This document shows, piece by piece, positions 53,037 to 64,000 of a stretch of 64,000 bases of DNA. The notes beneath the pieces were generated by a model. That model saw nothing but the letters and a program-made list of their open reading frames with translations, made no database searches and was not told the DNA's origin. The stretch's first letter is position 1, and every line of letters begins with the position of its first letter. The position numbers were made by a program, and so were the translations under genes. Source of the DNA: Luteimicrobium xylanilyticum (GTDB lineage: Bacteria; Actinomycetota; Actinomycetes; Actinomycetales; Cellulomonadaceae); NCBI RefSeq assembly GCF_009429125.1, contig NZ_CP045529.1, positions 558,001-622,000 on the forward strand. Direction: 5' to 3'.

Positions 53037-55631
53037 GTGTCACTGGAGACCGCAGCTCGAGCCCGCACGGATGCGGAGCTCGCCGCGATCGCCGCCGAGC
53101 TGACGACCGAGGAGAAGGTCACGCTCGTCGTCGGTGCCGGCATGTGGTCGACCACTCCGGTCGAGCGCGTCGGGCTCCGTGGCGTCGTCGTCTCGGACGG
53201 CCCTGCCGGCGTCCGGGGGACCGGAGACGTGCCCGGCGAGACCTCCGCGTCGCTCCCGGCGCCCAGCGCCGTCGCCGCCACCTGGGACCTCGAGCTCGTC
53301 GCCCGTGTCGGCGCCCTGTTCGCCGACGAGGCCCGCCGCCACGGCGTCGACGTCGTCCTCGCCCCGCAGATCAACCTCCAGCGCACGCCCGTCGGCGGCC
53401 GCCACTTCGAGTGCTACTCCGAGGACCCCGTGCTCACCGGCGCCGTCGCCGACGCCCTCGTCCGCGAGGCACAGGCCCGCGGCGTCGGGATGTGCATCAA
53501 GCACTACATCGCCAACGACTCCGAGACCGAGCGCACCCGCTACGTCGCCCGCGTCGACGAGCGCACGCTCCGCGAGGTCTACCTCGCCCCGTTCGAGCGC
53601 CTCGTCAAGGACACCGGCGCGTGGAGCGTCATGGCCGCCTACAACGGCTTCGACGACGGCGAGACCTCGGCGCCCATGACCGAGCACACGCCCCTCGTCG
53701 AGGGCGTGCTCAAGGGCGAGTGGGGCTTCGACGGCGTCGTCGTGAGCGACTGGGTCGCCACCAAGTCCGTCGTCCCCGCCGTGCGCGGCGGCCTCGACCT
53801 GCAGATGCCGGGCCCCGACGGACCCTGGGGCGACGGCCTGCTCGACGCCGTCCGGTCGGGCGAGGTCGACCCGGCCGAGCTGGACGACAAGGTCGTCCGC
53901 ATCCTCCGGCTCGCCGACCGGGTCGGCGCGCTGGGCGTCGCCGGCGTCACGCCACCGGCTCCCGGGCGCCGCGCCACCGCGGCGCCGGAGACCCCCGCGC
54001 TGCTCCGCGAGCTCGTGGCGCGTTCCATGGTCGTGCTCAAGGACGACGCCGGGCTGCTTCCCCTCGACCTCGAGGCGCTCGCGGTCCGGCCGGACGGGAC
54101 GCCCGGCGTCGTCGCCCTGCTCGGACCGGCGGCCGTCGAGCCGTTCGTCCAGGGCGGTGGCTCCGGCTTCGTCCACCCCGACCACGTCGAGCTCCCGGTG
54201 CCCGCGCTGCGCGCCGCGCTGCCCGCCGGCGTCCGTCTCGACGTGCACCCCGGTGCGCGCTCGCGGCTCAACCCGCCCGAGCTCGACGTCGCCGAGCGCT
54301 GCACCGACCCCGTGACCGGCGAGCCCGGCGTGCGCCTCGTGCTGCTCGACGCCGACGGCCGCGTCCTCGAGACGCGCACCGACCCCACGTGGCGCGGCTG
54401 GTTCGCGAACACCGACCCGCGCGCCGCGACGCTGCGTGTCCTCGCGGACGTGCGCGTCGACGAGCCCGGCACGCACGAGCTCGGCGTCGGCACGGTCGGG
54501 CGGCACGAGGTCCTCGTGGACGCGCAGGTCGCGTCCACCTCGGACCGCGTCGTGGCCGAGGAGGTCATCCTCGCGTCCGAGCACAACAACCCCGCGGCCG
54601 CCGTCGTCGCGATCGACGTCGTCGAGCCCCGCACCGTCCGGCTCGAGGCGTCCCTCCAGGTCGTCCACCCGGTCGGCTACGACTCGTTCGTCCGCGGTGA
54701 GATCGTGCACCGCCTCCCCGGGCCGTCGGCGGAGGAGGAGCTCGCGGCCGCCGTCGGGCTCGCCGCCACGGCCGACGTCGCGGTCGTCGTCGTCGGGACG
54801 ACCGAGGAGGTGGAGTCCGAGGGCTACGACCGGACCTCGCTTGCGCTCCCCGGCAACCAGGACGAGCTCGTCCGTCGCGTCGTCGCCGCCAACCCGCGCA
54901 CGATCGTGGTCGTGAACGCCGGCGCGCCGGTCGAGCTGCCGTGGCTCGACGACGCCGGCACGGTGCTCTGGGCATGGCTCGCCGGGCAGGAGGGCGGAGC
55001 CGCCCTGGCAGACGTCCTCGCAGGTTTCACCGAACCTTCAGGGCGCCTCCCCTGGACCCTCCCAGTCCGTTATCAGGACGTGCCCGTTCCGTCAGCGATC
55101 CCCCAGGACGGCGTCGTGCACTACACCGAGGGCGTCGACGTGGGCTACCGCGGCTGGGAGCGCCGGATCGTCGAGCACGGCGGACCGGCACCCGCGGCGC
55201 CCTTCGGTCACGGCCTCGGTTGGACCACGTGGGAGTACGAGGACGCGACCCTCGCCGCCGCCACCACCGAGGCGGTCGAGCTCGACGTCACCGTGCGCAA
55301 CACGGGGGCCCGCCACGGCCACGAGGTCGTCCAGGTCTACGTCGAGCCCCCCGCGCCCGACGCAGACCGACCCGTCCGCTGGCTCGGCGGTTTCGTGTCC
55401 GTCGCGGCCGACGGCGGCGAGAGCGTCGTCGCGCACGTCCGCGTGCCGCGTCGCGCCTTCGAGACGTGGGACGTCGCCGCACACGCGTGGACCCTGCCCG
55501 CAGGGGACCACCTCCTCCGGGCCGGACGCTCGGTGGCGGACCTCAGGGTCTCGCTCGCCGCGGCGCCCGCACCCGATCCGCTCCAGACCAGCGGCCGGTC
55601 CACCGGCCCCGACCCTTCTTCGGAGGACTGA
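53037..55631 (+). CDS. GH3 beta-glucosidase with PA14 insert
   Basis: 864 aa, no signal peptide, so cytoplasmic. The GH3 N-terminal domain has LRGVVVSDGPAGVRG, VLAPQINLQRTPVGGRHFEC, IKHYIANDSETER (Lys-His) and VVVSDWVATKS with the nucleophile Asp at about 238. The C-terminal GH3 domain is interrupted by a PA14-like insert (about 400-540). A fibronectin III-like domain ends the chain (AVELDVTVRNTGARHGHEVV). It cleaves terminal beta-glucosyl residues from oligosaccharides brought in by the downstream transporter. GTG 53037 has GGGAG 8 nt upstream; ATG 52971 is in frame but only 10 bp past the operator. Confidence 0.93.
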   Translation: MSLETAARARTDAELAAIAAELTTEEKVTLVVGAGMWSTTPVERVGLRGVVVSDGPAGVRGTGDVPGETSASLPAPSAVAATWDLELVARVGALFADEARRHGVDVVLAPQINLQRTPVGGRHFECYSEDPVLTGAVADALVREAQARGVGMCIKHYIANDSETERTRYVARVDERTLREVYLAPFERLVKDTGAWSVMAAYNGFDDGETSAPMTEHTPLVEGVLKGEWGFDGVVVSDWVATKSVVPAVRGGLDLQMPGPDGPWGDGLLDAVRSGEVDPAELDDKVVRILRLADRVGALGVAGVTPPAPGRRATAAPETPALLRELVARSMVVLKDDAGLLPLDLEALAVRPDGTPGVVALLGPAAVEPFVQGGGSGFVHPDHVELPVPALRAALPAGVRLDVHPGARSRLNPPELDVAERCTDPVTGEPGVRLVLLDADGRVLETRTDPTWRGWFANTDPRAATLRVLADVRVDEPGTHELGVGTVGRHEVLVDAQVASTSDRVVAEEVILASEHNNPAAAVVAIDVVEPRTVRLEASLQVVHPVGYDSFVRGEIVHRLPGPSAEEELAAAVGLAATADVAVVVVGTTEEVESEGYDRTSLALPGNQDELVRRVVAANPRTIVVVNAGAPVELPWLDDAGTVLWAWLAGQEGGAALADVLAGFTEPSGRLPWTLPVRYQDVPVPSAIPQDGVVHYTEGVDVGYRGWERRIVEHGGPAPAAPFGHGLGWTTWEYEDATLAAATTEAVELDVTVRNTGARHGHEVVQVYVEPPAPDADRPVRWLGGFVSVAADGGESVVAHVRVPRRAFETWDVAAHAWTLPAGDHLLRAGRSVADLRVSLAAAPAPDPLQTSGRSTGPDPSSED

Positions 55632-55731
55632 CCGCACCCCCACAACCCGAACCGTCGAGCGGCGTCCGGTAACCTGCCGGCTCGCTCGTCGGACCGCACT
55701 TCGAAGAGCAACAGTGCAAGGAGGCACACCC

Positions 55732-57429
55732 GTGAGAATGCGAAAGATCGCTCCCGCCGTCGTCGGCGCGGCAGCCCTGGCCCTCGTCGTCGCAGGCTGC
55801 GGCGGAGGTGACGCGGACAACGCAGCGAAGAACACCGGCAACAAGACCCAGAGCACGGGCGGCACCGGGGTCGGGACCCAGCCGCTCAACATCGGCATGC
55901 CGAACGGTCCCGTGCAGAACGTCTCGAACCCGTTCCTCAACACGTCGGCGGGTGCGGCGCTCGGTTACACCAACGTCATCTTCGAGCCCCTCATGCAGAT
56001 CAACGACACGCGCCCGGCCGACGCGCCGACCCCGTGGCTCGCGAAGAGCATGGAGTGGAACAAGGACTACACCGAGGTGAAGATCACGCCGCGTGACGGC
56101 GTGAAGTTCTCCGACGGGACGCCCATGACGGCCGACGACATCGCCTACTCGATCCAGCTGCGCATCGACAACGAGGCGCTCAACACCGAGGGCCTGCCGT
56201 ACAAGAGCGTCACGAACGAGGACGGCGTCGTCACCGTCACCTTCAAGAGCTCGCAGTTCGTCAACCAGGCCAAGGTGTACGGCCTGATCGTGGTGCCGAA
56301 GCACATCTGGTCGAAGATCTCGGACCCGACCAAGGACCTGGTGCAGAACCCCGTCGGCACCGGCCCGTACGTCTTCAAGAGCTTCTCGGGCCAGACCGTG
56401 ACGCTCGACGCCAACAAGGACTACTGGGGCGGACAGCTCGCCGTGCCGGAGCTGCGCTACACCGGCTACAAGGGCAACGACCCGCAGATCACCGCGCTCC
56501 AGACGGGCCAGTCGGACTGGTCCTGGGTGTTCATCGCCGACTACCAGAACGTGTACGTCGCCAAGGACCCCGACCACAACAAGGTCTACTCGGCGGCGGG
56601 CCTGGGCATCGACCAGCTCGTCCTCAACAACGAGAAGGGCCCGTTCAGCGACGTCAACCTGCGCAAGGCCCTGAACATGGTCCTGGACCGCGAGAAGGCG
56701 GCCAAGATCGCGGAGTCCGGGCTGTTCCCGCAGCTCACCAGCGTCACGGGCATCCCGACGCCGGCCGGCGACTCGTTCATCGCCGACCAGTACAAGGGCA
56801 AGAACTACTCGATCGACGTCGACGGCGCCAAGAAGCAGCTCACCGACAACGGCTACACGTACAGCGGCGACAAGCTGATGAAGGACGGCAAGCAGGTCTC
56901 CGTCGTCCTCCAGGACCCCGCCGGGTGGAACGACTACATCACGTCGCTCCAGCTCATCGCGACGTCCCTGAAGTCGATCGGCGTGGCCGCCAAGGTGGAG
57001 ACGCCGACCGTGGACGCGTGGACGGCCAACCTCAACACGGGTGACTTCGACGCGGCCCTGCACTGGACCGACGGCGGCTCGACCCCGTACCAGATGTACT
57101 CGAGCATGTTCGACCCGAACTACTACGTGCCGCTCGGCAAGAACGCGACCTGGGACATCGGGCGCTACAACAACCCCGACGCCAAGGCGCAGTTCGACAA
57201 GTACATCGCGGCGACCGACGACAGCACCCGCAAGGCGGCCCTGGACAAGCTCCAGGAGTTCTGGGTGAACGACGTCCCGGCCATCGGTGTCGACGCCCGT
57301 CCGTCCGCTGCCGAGTACTCGACGAAGAACTACGTCGGCTGGCCGGACGAGCAGAACCCGTACGCGGACCCGCAGCCCACGAACAAGAACGCGTCGCTCA
57401 TCCTCACGAAGCTGAAGCCCGCGTCCTGA
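55732..57429 (+). CDS. Extracellular solute-binding lipoprotein, family 5 (Opp/Dpp type)
   Basis: 565 aa lipoprotein that captures ligand for the ABC importer encoded downstream. The signal peptide ends with lipobox LVVAGC. The mature part shows SBP_bac_5 signatures: DTRPADAPTPWLAKSMEWNK, ITPRDGVKFSDGTPMTADD, NPVGTGPYVFKSFSGQTV and LNMVLDREKAAKIAESGLF. Although called oligopeptide-binding, this family also carries cello- and other beta-gluco-oligosaccharides, which the adjacent GH3 enzyme favours here. GTG 55732 has AAGGAGG 8 nt upstream. Confidence 0.93.
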   Translation: MRMRKIAPAVVGAAALALVVAGCGGGDADNAAKNTGNKTQSTGGTGVGTQPLNIGMPNGPVQNVSNPFLNTSAGAALGYTNVIFEPLMQINDTRPADAPTPWLAKSMEWNKDYTEVKITPRDGVKFSDGTPMTADDIAYSIQLRIDNEALNTEGLPYKSVTNEDGVVTVTFKSSQFVNQAKVYGLIVVPKHIWSKISDPTKDLVQNPVGTGPYVFKSFSGQTVTLDANKDYWGGQLAVPELRYTGYKGNDPQITALQTGQSDWSWVFIADYQNVYVAKDPDHNKVYSAAGLGIDQLVLNNEKGPFSDVNLRKALNMVLDREKAAKIAESGLFPQLTSVTGIPTPAGDSFIADQYKGKNYSIDVDGAKKQLTDNGYTYSGDKLMKDGKQVSVVLQDPAGWNDYITSLQLIATSLKSIGVAAKVETPTVDAWTANLNTGDFDAALHWTDGGSTPYQMYSSMFDPNYYVPLGKNATWDIGRYNNPDAKAQFDKYIAATDDSTRKAALDKLQEFWVNDVPAIGVDARPSAAEYSTKNYVGWPDEQNPYADPQPTNKNASLILTKLKPAS

Positions 57430-57436
57430 GCCGGGT

Positions 57437-57478
57437 GACGGTCCCGCCGACCTCGGTGCGTCGGCCGGCGGGACCGTC
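57437..57478 (+). terminator. 16-bp hairpin between binding-protein and ATPase genes
   Basis: Arms 57437-57452 (GACGGTCCCGCCGACC) and 57463-57478 pair at 15 of 16 positions with a 10-nt loop, 7 bp after the stop. A 184-bp gap separates this gene from the ATPase. A partial terminator or 3' stabiliser here would let the binding protein be made in excess over the membrane components. Confidence 0.65.
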
Positions 57479-57613
57479 CCCCATCCCGCAGCACCTTTGC
57501 GGCCCCTGTCCGCGCCGGGCCTCGTGCCCGGCGCGGACGACGGCGGCCGCGCCTGCCCCCACCCCGTCGCCGCGCTCACGGCCGTGCCGGCGACACCGAA
57601 CCCCAGGTGACCG

Positions 57614-58795
57614 ATGAGTGACGAAGCTCTTGACCCCGCCGGATCCGGCGGCCGCGCGGACTCCGCCGGCCGTGCCGGTGCCACCAGCCGAACGACCACG
57701 CGCCCTGTCGTTGCCCGCGACGACGTCGTGCTCGAAGCCGTCGGCCTGACCAAGCACTTCCCCCTCCGCGGGCTGCGCGCCTCGGGCGCGGTGCACGCGG
57801 TCGACGGGATCGACCTCGCGCTCCGCTCGGGCCAGGTGATCGCCCTCGTCGGCGAGTCGGGTTCGGGAAAGTCCACGGTCGCGCGCCTGCTCGCGCGGCT
57901 GTACCCCCAGACGGCCGGGACGATCCGGCTGCACGGGGAGGAGGTCACCGCCCGACGTGGGCGCGCGTTCCGTCGCTACGCCCGTCGCGTGCAGATGATC
58001 TTCCAGGACCCGTTCGCGTCGCTGAACCCCGTGCACACGGTGCGGTACACGCTGACGCGCGCCGTCAAGATCCACCAGAAGGGCCTGAGCGGCGACGAGC
58101 TGGAGAAGGCGCTGCGCGCCCTGCTGGAGCGCGTCCAGCTCAGCCCGGACCGGTTCATCGACAAGTTCCCGCACGAGCTGTCGGGCGGCCAGCGTCAGCG
58201 CGTCGCGATCGCGCGGGCGCTCGCGGCCGACCCGGAGGTGCTGCTCGCGGACGAGCCGATCTCGATGCTCGACGTGTCGATCCGGATCGGCATCCTCAAC
58301 CTGCTGCAGGACCTGCGCGACCGCCTCGGCATCGCGATCCTCTACATCACGCACGACATCGCGTCGGCCCGGTACTTCGCCGACCGCACGTACGTCATGT
58401 ACGCCGGCAAGCCGGTCGAGACCGGCGACTCGGAGTCCGTCACGCAGACCCCTGCCCACCCGTACACCCAGCTGCTCGTCCGGTCGGCGCCCGACCCCGA
58501 GGACCTCGTCAGCGAAGAGCGCTCCGGCGGTCGCGGCGAGCCGCCGAACATGGTCAACCCGCCCGAGGGGTGCCGGTTCAGCCCGCGCTGCCCCTTCGCG
58601 ACCGACCTGTGCCGGACGACGACGCCGCCGCTGCTCCAGATCGGCGCCGGCCGCGAGGTGGCCTGCTGGGGTTACGCCTCGCGCGTCGAGGGTGGCACGG
58701 ACGCGATCCCCGCGTCGGCCCAGCTCCCGCAGCTCGGCGCGGCCGCCGCGCCCGTGACCGCCGCCGCGACGACCACCCCGGAGGTGACCCGGTGA
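57614..58795 (+). CDS. ABC transporter ATPase, OppF-like
   Basis: 393 aa. Walker [22 protein letters not shown] loop [19 protein letters not shown], signature [20 protein letters not shown], Walker [16 protein letters not shown], and H loop LYITHDIAS. The C-terminal oligopeptide-transporter extension has [13 protein letters not shown] with Cys residues. It energises the two permeases together with the OppD-like ATPase. ATG 57614 has AGGTGA upstream. The stop overlaps the permease start (GTGA). The N-terminal 40 residues are low-complexity. Confidence 0.95.
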   Translation: MSDEALDPAGSGGRADSAGRAGATSRTTTRPVVARDDVVLEAVGLTKHFPLRGLRASGAVHAVDGIDLALRSGQVIALVGESGSGKSTVARLLARLYPQTAGTIRLHGEEVTARRGRAFRRYARRVQMIFQDPFASLNPVHTVRYTLTRAVKIHQKGLSGDELEKALRALLERVQLSPDRFIDKFPHELSGGQRQRVAIARALAADPEVLLADEPISMLDVSIRIGILNLLQDLRDRLGIAILYITHDIASARYFADRTYVMYAGKPVETGDSESVTQTPAHPYTQLLVRSAPDPEDLVSEERSGGRGEPPNMVNPPEGCRFSPRCPFATDLCRTTTPPLLQIGAGREVACWGYASRVEGGTDAIPASAQLPQLGAAAAPVTAAATTTPEVTR

Positions 58796-59772
58796 AGTTC
58801 CTGCTCCGCCGTCTCGGCTTCTACGTGCTGACGGCCTGGGCCGCAGTCACGCTCAACTTCTTCATCCCCCGCGTCATGAAGGGCGACCCCGTCCAGTCGC
58901 TCATCAACCGCTTCCAGGGCCAGATCGACCAGGACGCCGTCCACTCGCTCTACGTGCTCTTCGGGCTCGACAAGAAGCAGAGCCTGTGGCAGCAGTACGT
59001 CGACTACTGGAAGGAGATCCTGCACGGCAACCTCGGGATCTCGTTCGCGTTCTTCCCGACGCCGGTCTCGCAGGTCATCAAGGACTCGCTCCCGTGGACG
59101 GTGGCTCTCGTCGGGATGGCGACGATCATCGCCGTCGTCCTCGGGACCCTGATCGGGACGTACCTGGGCTGGCGCCGTGGCACCTGGGCCGACTCGATCC
59201 TGCCCGTCATGACGTTCTTCTCGTCGGTGCCCTACTTCTGGCTCGGCCTGCTGTTCATCGCGCTCCTCGCGGTGACGTTCCCGGTGTTCCCGGCCAGCAA
59301 CGCCTACACGCCGGGCATGACGCCGTCGTTCAGCTTCGCGTTCCTTCAGTCGGTGGTCCAGCACGGGTTCCTCCCGGCCCTGACCATCGTGCTCTCGTCG
59401 GTGGCCGGCTGGATCCTCGGCATGCGCAACATGATGGTGACGGTGGGCTCGGAGGACTACGTCACCGTCGCGCAGGCCAAGGGCCTGCCCGAGCGGCGCG
59501 TGATGTACGGCTACGCGGCGCGCAACGCCGTCCTGCCGCAGGTCTCGAGCTTCGCGCTGTCCCTCGGCTTCGTGGTCTCCGGCTCGCTCGTGATGGAGCT
59601 CGTGTTCTCCTACCCCGGCATCGGTGCGCAGCTCTTCGCCGCCATCGGCGCCAAGGACTACCCGCTCATGCAGGGGATCTTCCTCGTCATCACGGTGGCC
59701 GTGCTCCTGGCGAACATCCTCGCCGACGTGGTCTACGTGTTCCTCGATCCGCGCACCCGTCAGGAGGGCTGA
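58792..59772 (+). CDS. ABC transporter permease, OppB-like
   Basis: 326-aa integral membrane protein with six helices. N-terminal [20 protein letters not shown] and [13 protein letters not shown] match the OppB/DppB start. The EAA loop is in [20 protein letters not shown] followed by [11 protein letters not shown]; near the end [20 protein letters not shown] is the usual conserved stretch. It forms half of the translocation channel. GTG 58792 lies inside the ATPase stop with GGAGG upstream. OppC follows after 2 bp. Confidence 0.95.
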   Translation: MKFLLRRLGFYVLTAWAAVTLNFFIPRVMKGDPVQSLINRFQGQIDQDAVHSLYVLFGLDKKQSLWQQYVDYWKEILHGNLGISFAFFPTPVSQVIKDSLPWTVALVGMATIIAVVLGTLIGTYLGWRRGTWADSILPVMTFFSSVPYFWLGLLFIALLAVTFPVFPASNAYTPGMTPSFSFAFLQSVVQHGFLPALTIVLSSVAGWILGMRNMMVTVGSEDYVTVAQAKGLPERRVMYGYAARNAVLPQVSSFALSLGFVVSGSLVMELVFSYPGIGAQLFAAIGAKDYPLMQGIFLVITVAVLLANILADVVYVFLDPRTRQEG

Positions 59773-59774
59773 CG

Positions 59775-60886
59775 ATGTCGAACCTGCCCATCGATCCCGC
59801 GGCCGCCGTCCCCGTCGACACCGAGAGCCTCGTCGAGAGCGCGGTCGAAGGTCCGTCGACGGACCCGGCGCACCGCAAGAAGAAGAAGTTCGTCTTCGTC
59901 CGCAACGCCAAGTCGATCACGGGCCTCGTGATCCTCGCGGTGTTCGTCGTGCTGGCGATCATCGGTCCGTGGATCGCGCCGCACAACCCCAACGACGTGA
60001 GCCTCGACCTGCTCGCGCCGCCGTCGGGCTCGCACTGGCTCGGCACCGACCACCTCGGCCGGGACGTGTTCTCGCAGCTGCTGGTCGGGACCCGGTCGGT
60101 CATGATCGTCGGCCTGGTGACGGGTGTCGGGGCGACGCTGCTCGCCGTGCTCATCGGGGTCAGCGCCGGCTTCCTCGGGGGCATCCCCGACGAGGTGCTG
60201 TCCGCCCTCGCGAACATCTTCCTCGTCCTCCCCGCGCTGCCGCTCATCATCATCATCGCGAGCCAGATGGACAACGCGGGGAGCATGGTGATCGCTCTCG
60301 TCCTCGCGGCCACCGGCTGGGCCTGGGGCGCACGCGTCCTGAGAGCGCAGACGCTGTCGCTGAGGGGGCGTGACTTCATCGAGGCGGCGCGCGCGACCGG
60401 CGAGTCGACGGGCCGGATCGTGTGGTTCGAGACGCTCCCCAACCTCACCGCGATCATCGCCTCGAGCTTCGTCTCGACGGTCACGTTCGCGGTCCTGTCC
60501 CAGACCACCCTCGCGTTCATCGGGGTGACGTCCATCTCCGACTGGAGCTGGGGCACCGTCCTGTACTGGGCGCAGGCGAACCAGGCCCTGTCCCGTGGCG
60601 CGTGGTGGTGGTTCGTCCCCGCCGGCCTGCTCGTTGCGGTCCTCGGCATGGCCCTCACGCTCATCAACTTCGGCATCGACGAGTTCGTCAACCCCCGGCT
60701 GCGGCTCGCGGGCATGTCGGCCCGCGAGATGCGTCGAAGCGGCATCCGTCCCCGGATCGGCTTCACCGCCCGTGTGCGGAACCTGCCGCGCACGTACGCG
60801 CACCCGACCCCGGTCGTGTCCGCCGGCGTGCGGTCGTCGGGCGAGCCGGTCGCCACCACGTCAGACGAGCCGAAGGAGACCGTCCG

Positions 60887-60890
<4 letters not shown>
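59775..60890 (+). CDS. ABC transporter permease, OppC-like
   Basis: 371-aa integral membrane protein. A charged N-terminal tail (AHRKKKKFVF) precedes TM1 (SITGLVILAVFVVLAIIGPW). Then comes the OppC motif HWLGTDHLGRDVFSQLLVGT, five more helices, and the EAA loop RDFIEAARATGESTGRIVWF. The C terminus extends about 65 residues beyond the last helix, longer than usual. Pairs with the OppB-like permease. Overlaps the next ATPase start by 4 bp (ATGA). Confidence 0.95.
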
Positions 60891-61975
<1,085 letters not shown>

Positions 61976-62079
61976 CCGACGGGCGACGACCGGTCCTGCA
62001 ACCGCGGGGCCGGTCGTCGTCCACGTTCCGGCGCCGGAAACTCACGAAGATCCTCACGAACGTGGCCTACGGTGATCGG

Positions 62080-63147
62080 GTGACGATGCAGGCTTCCGCC
62101 GACCACCGGGCCACCTCCGAGGGCGTCCCGGCCACGGCCGTGCCCGCTTCCCGGCCCGGCGACGGCGCCGACGCGGGCCCCGGGTCCTGGGTCACCGCCG
62201 GCAGCGCGCCGGACTGGCTGCGCCGCGCGACCGCGCTCGCGCTGGCGGTCGCGTCGTCGGTGGGCGTGTGGGTGCTGTGGGACCTGTTCGTGAACAGCGC
62301 CCGCGGCCAGCGCGTCGACGAGCTCGCCCGCCGCGGCGCGACCTACGGGCAGGGCCACCTGTGGCGGCTCGCGGAGCCCGTCCTCGACGTCGTCTCCGTG
62401 AGCTTCGTCGCGCTCGGCATCGTCGTCGCGATGGCTGTCGCGCTGCTGCGACGCCGCTGGTGGCTCGCGCTGCAGGTCGCCGTCCTCGTCGGCGGCGCGA
62501 ACCTCACGACCCAGGTGCTCAAGGCCGACGTCTTCACCCGTCCGCACCTCGCCGAGGGCTGGACCGGCGCGAACACCCTGCCCAGCGGGCACACCACGGT
62601 GGCCGCGTCGGTGTCGGTCGCGCTGCTGCTGGTCGTCCCGCGCGGCGCGCGCCCGCTCGTCGCCCTCCTGGGCGGCGCGTACACCGCGGCCACCGGCGTC
62701 TCCACCCTGGTGGGCCAGTGGCACCGGCCCAGCGACGTCGTCGCCGGCCTGCTCGTCGTGTCGGCGTGGACCGGGCTGGTCTGCGCGTTCACGTCCCGGT
62801 CCTCGCTCGACGTCCCGCGGCTCGACCGGTCGGGTGCGCCGCGCCGCAGCCCGGGCTCCTACGTGGCCGCGATCGTCCTGGTCGGCGCGGCCGGGCTCTC
62901 GGGAGCGATCGCCCTGAGCGCCCTGCACGACGTCGACGCCGCGGTCCGCGCGATGGCCGGGGCCCTGTGGTCGGTCCGGCGGTCCACCGAGGTGACTGCG
63001 TATATTGGTGGCGCGTTCGGCGTGCTCGCGGCGACCTCGCTGGTCTTCGCGCTGATCCTCGCCGTGCGCCAGCTCACCGCGACCACGTCGCGCCCCGTGC
63101 CGGCGGCGGCCGCGGTACCCCACCCGGTCCGGCACGCTGCCGCGTGA
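62080..63147 (+). CDS. PAP2-family membrane phosphatase
   Basis: About 355 aa with six or so membrane helices. The three-part lipid phosphatase signature is present: [10 protein letters not shown] (K-x6-RP), [11 protein letters not shown], and [13 protein letters not shown] (G-x-H-x3-D). Likely substrates are polyprenyl or phosphatidyl phosphates at the outer membrane face; this is known for the family, not shown here. The start is GTG 62080 or ATG 62086. A TACGGT about 12 nt upstream could be a -10 box, which would make the message leaderless. Confidence 0.85.
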   Translation: MTMQASADHRATSEGVPATAVPASRPGDGADAGPGSWVTAGSAPDWLRRATALALAVASSVGVWVLWDLFVNSARGQRVDELARRGATYGQGHLWRLAEPVLDVVSVSFVALGIVVAMAVALLRRRWWLALQVAVLVGGANLTTQVLKADVFTRPHLAEGWTGANTLPSGHTTVAASVSVALLLVVPRGARPLVALLGGAYTAATGVSTLVGQWHRPSDVVAGLLVVSAWTGLVCAFTSRSSLDVPRLDRSGAPRRSPGSYVAAIVLVGAAGLSGAIALSALHDVDAAVRAMAGALWSVRRSTEVTAYIGGAFGVLAATSLVFALILAVRQLTATTSRPVPAAAAVPHPVRHAAA

Positions 63148-63187
63148 TCCCACGCCCCGTCCGCCGGTCTCAACGGAAGCAGGAAGC

Positions 63188-64000
63188 ATGCCCGGATCCC
63201 GCAAGCTCGTGATCGTCGAGTCGCCGACGAAGGCCCGCAAGATCGCGGGCTACCTCGGCGACGGCTTCGACGTGGAGGCGAGCGTCGGGCACATCCGTGA
63301 CCTGCCGCAGCCGTCCGAGCTGCCCGCGGACATGAAGAAGGGCCCCTTCGGGAAGTTCGCCGTCGACGTCGAGCACGGGTTCGAGCCGTACTACGAGGTC
63401 TACCCGGACAAGAAGAAGAAGGTCTCCGAGCTCAGGAAGATGCTCAAGTCGGCCGACGAGCTCTATCTCGCGACCGACGAGGACCGCGAGGGGGAGGCCA
63501 TCGCCTGGCACCTCCTCGAGGAGCTCAAGCCCAAGGTGCCGGTCAAGCGCATGGTCTTCCACGAGATCACGCCCGAGGCGATCCGCCGCGCGCTCGACAC
63601 CACGCGCGACCTCGACGAGAACCTCGTCGACGCGCAGGAGACTCGCCGCATCCTCGACCGCCTCTACGGCTACGAGGTCTCGCCCGTGCTGTGGCGCAAG
63701 GTCCGCCAGGGGCTGTCCGCGGGCCGCGTCCAGTCCGTCGCGACGCGGCTCGTCGTCGAGCGTGAGCGTGAGCGCATGGCGTTCGTGCCCGCCGCGTACT
63801 GGGACCTCACGGGGGCCTTCGCGCCCGACGACGGCCCAGACGCGGGCCAGCGGTTCACCGCCCGGCTGGTCCAGCTCGGCGAGGCGCGCGTCGCCACCGG
63901 TCGGGACTTCGACGACCGCGGGCAGCTCACCGCCGCGGCGGCGCGCGACCGTGTCGTCACGCTCGACGAGCCGGCCGCCGACGCGCTCGTCGCCGGGCTC
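63188..64000 (+). CDS. topA: DNA topoisomerase I, N-terminal part (runs off window)
   Basis: The first 271 residues of a type IA topoisomerase, which relaxes negative supercoils. The Toprim domain has [30 protein letters not shown] and [20 protein letters not shown] with the metal acidic residues. The start of the catalytic region reads [20 protein letters not shown] then [17 protein letters not shown]. The active-site Tyr lies beyond the window. AGGAAG precedes ATG 63188. Occurrence close to the helicase/tad cluster mirrors M. tuberculosis Rv3646c. Confidence 0.97.
   Translation, partial: MPGSRKLVIVESPTKARKIAGYLGDGFDVEASVGHIRDLPQPSELPADMKKGPFGKFAVDVEHGFEPYYEVYPDKKKKVSELRKMLKSADELYLATDEDREGEAIAWHLLEELKPKVPVKRMVFHEITPEAIRRALDTTRDLDENLVDAQETRRILDRLYGYEVSPVLWRKVRQGLSAGRVQSVATRLVVERERERMAFVPAAYWDLTGAFAPDDGPDAGQRFTARLVQLGEARVATGRDFDDRGQLTAAAARDRVVTLDEPAADALVAGL

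Noticed and set aside
55640-55731. Separate promoter for the binding-protein gene (TAACCT at 55670-55675)
   Set aside because: The -10-like hexamer has no convincing -35 partner, and read-through from the GH3 gene is equally likely.

Overview
The window is a single chromosomal stretch from a very high-GC actinobacterium. Codons almost always end in G or C, GTG starts are common, and many neighbouring genes share 4-bp GTGA or ATGA overlaps. The gene set (beta-glucosidase with an oligopeptide-type sugar ABC importer, LysX, membrane H+-pyrophosphatase) suggests a Micrococcales member near Cellulomonadaceae or Promicromonosporaceae; that placement is an inference. The backbone follows the M. tuberculosis order from acs (Rv3667) through the SerB-like HAD protein, ssd, tadA and the tad pilus genes to the Rv3649-type helicase and topA (Rv3646c), with large insertions.

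Region 1 (1-16.1 kb): 5' part of acs, a methyltransferase, a HAD phosphatase, then the Tad/Flp-like secretion locus ssd-tadA-tadB-tadC. An MFS exporter splits this locus; the pilin-like DUF4244 and two TadE-like genes follow. Next come an OatA-type acyltransferase, a three-gene operon (secreted Cys-rich protein, response regulator, kinase), a decayed SDR remnant and the DEAH helicase.

Region 2 (16.2-28.4 kb): M20 amidohydrolase, VOC protein, M18 aminopeptidase, an esterase, LysX, and three paralogous membrane proteins. Each of the three begins with a module resembling sigma-70 region 2, followed by one transmembrane helix and a Cys-containing ectodomain repeat. This is the most unusual protein family in the window.

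Region 3 (28.5-43.5 kb): H+-pyrophosphatase, DUF2207 protein, DHA2-type MFS exporter with an M20 peptidase, an EEP nuclease, two tandem paralogous secreted or membrane proteins that share an upstream element, a HemK-like methyltransferase, and a MarR regulator divergent from an LLM flavin oxidoreductase/FAD oxidoreductase fusion.

Region 4 (43.5-52.9 kb): a cell-envelope glycosylation cluster consisting of a GT2-GtrA fusion, a GT39-type glycosyltransferase with a Gly/Gln-rich insert, and a truncated GtrA paralogue. A 21-bp tandem repeat and nested inverted repeats separate it from a TrcR/TrcS-like two-component system. A phosphotransferase-like protein and a TetR regulator follow.

Region 5 (52.9-64 kb): a TetR-controlled beta-glucoside utilisation cluster: GH3 glucosidase, lipoprotein binding protein, then a hairpin, then both ATPases and both permeases of an Opp-type importer. 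A PAP2 phosphatase and the 5' part of topA close the window. I saw no rRNA, tRNA, CRISPR or insertion sequence.
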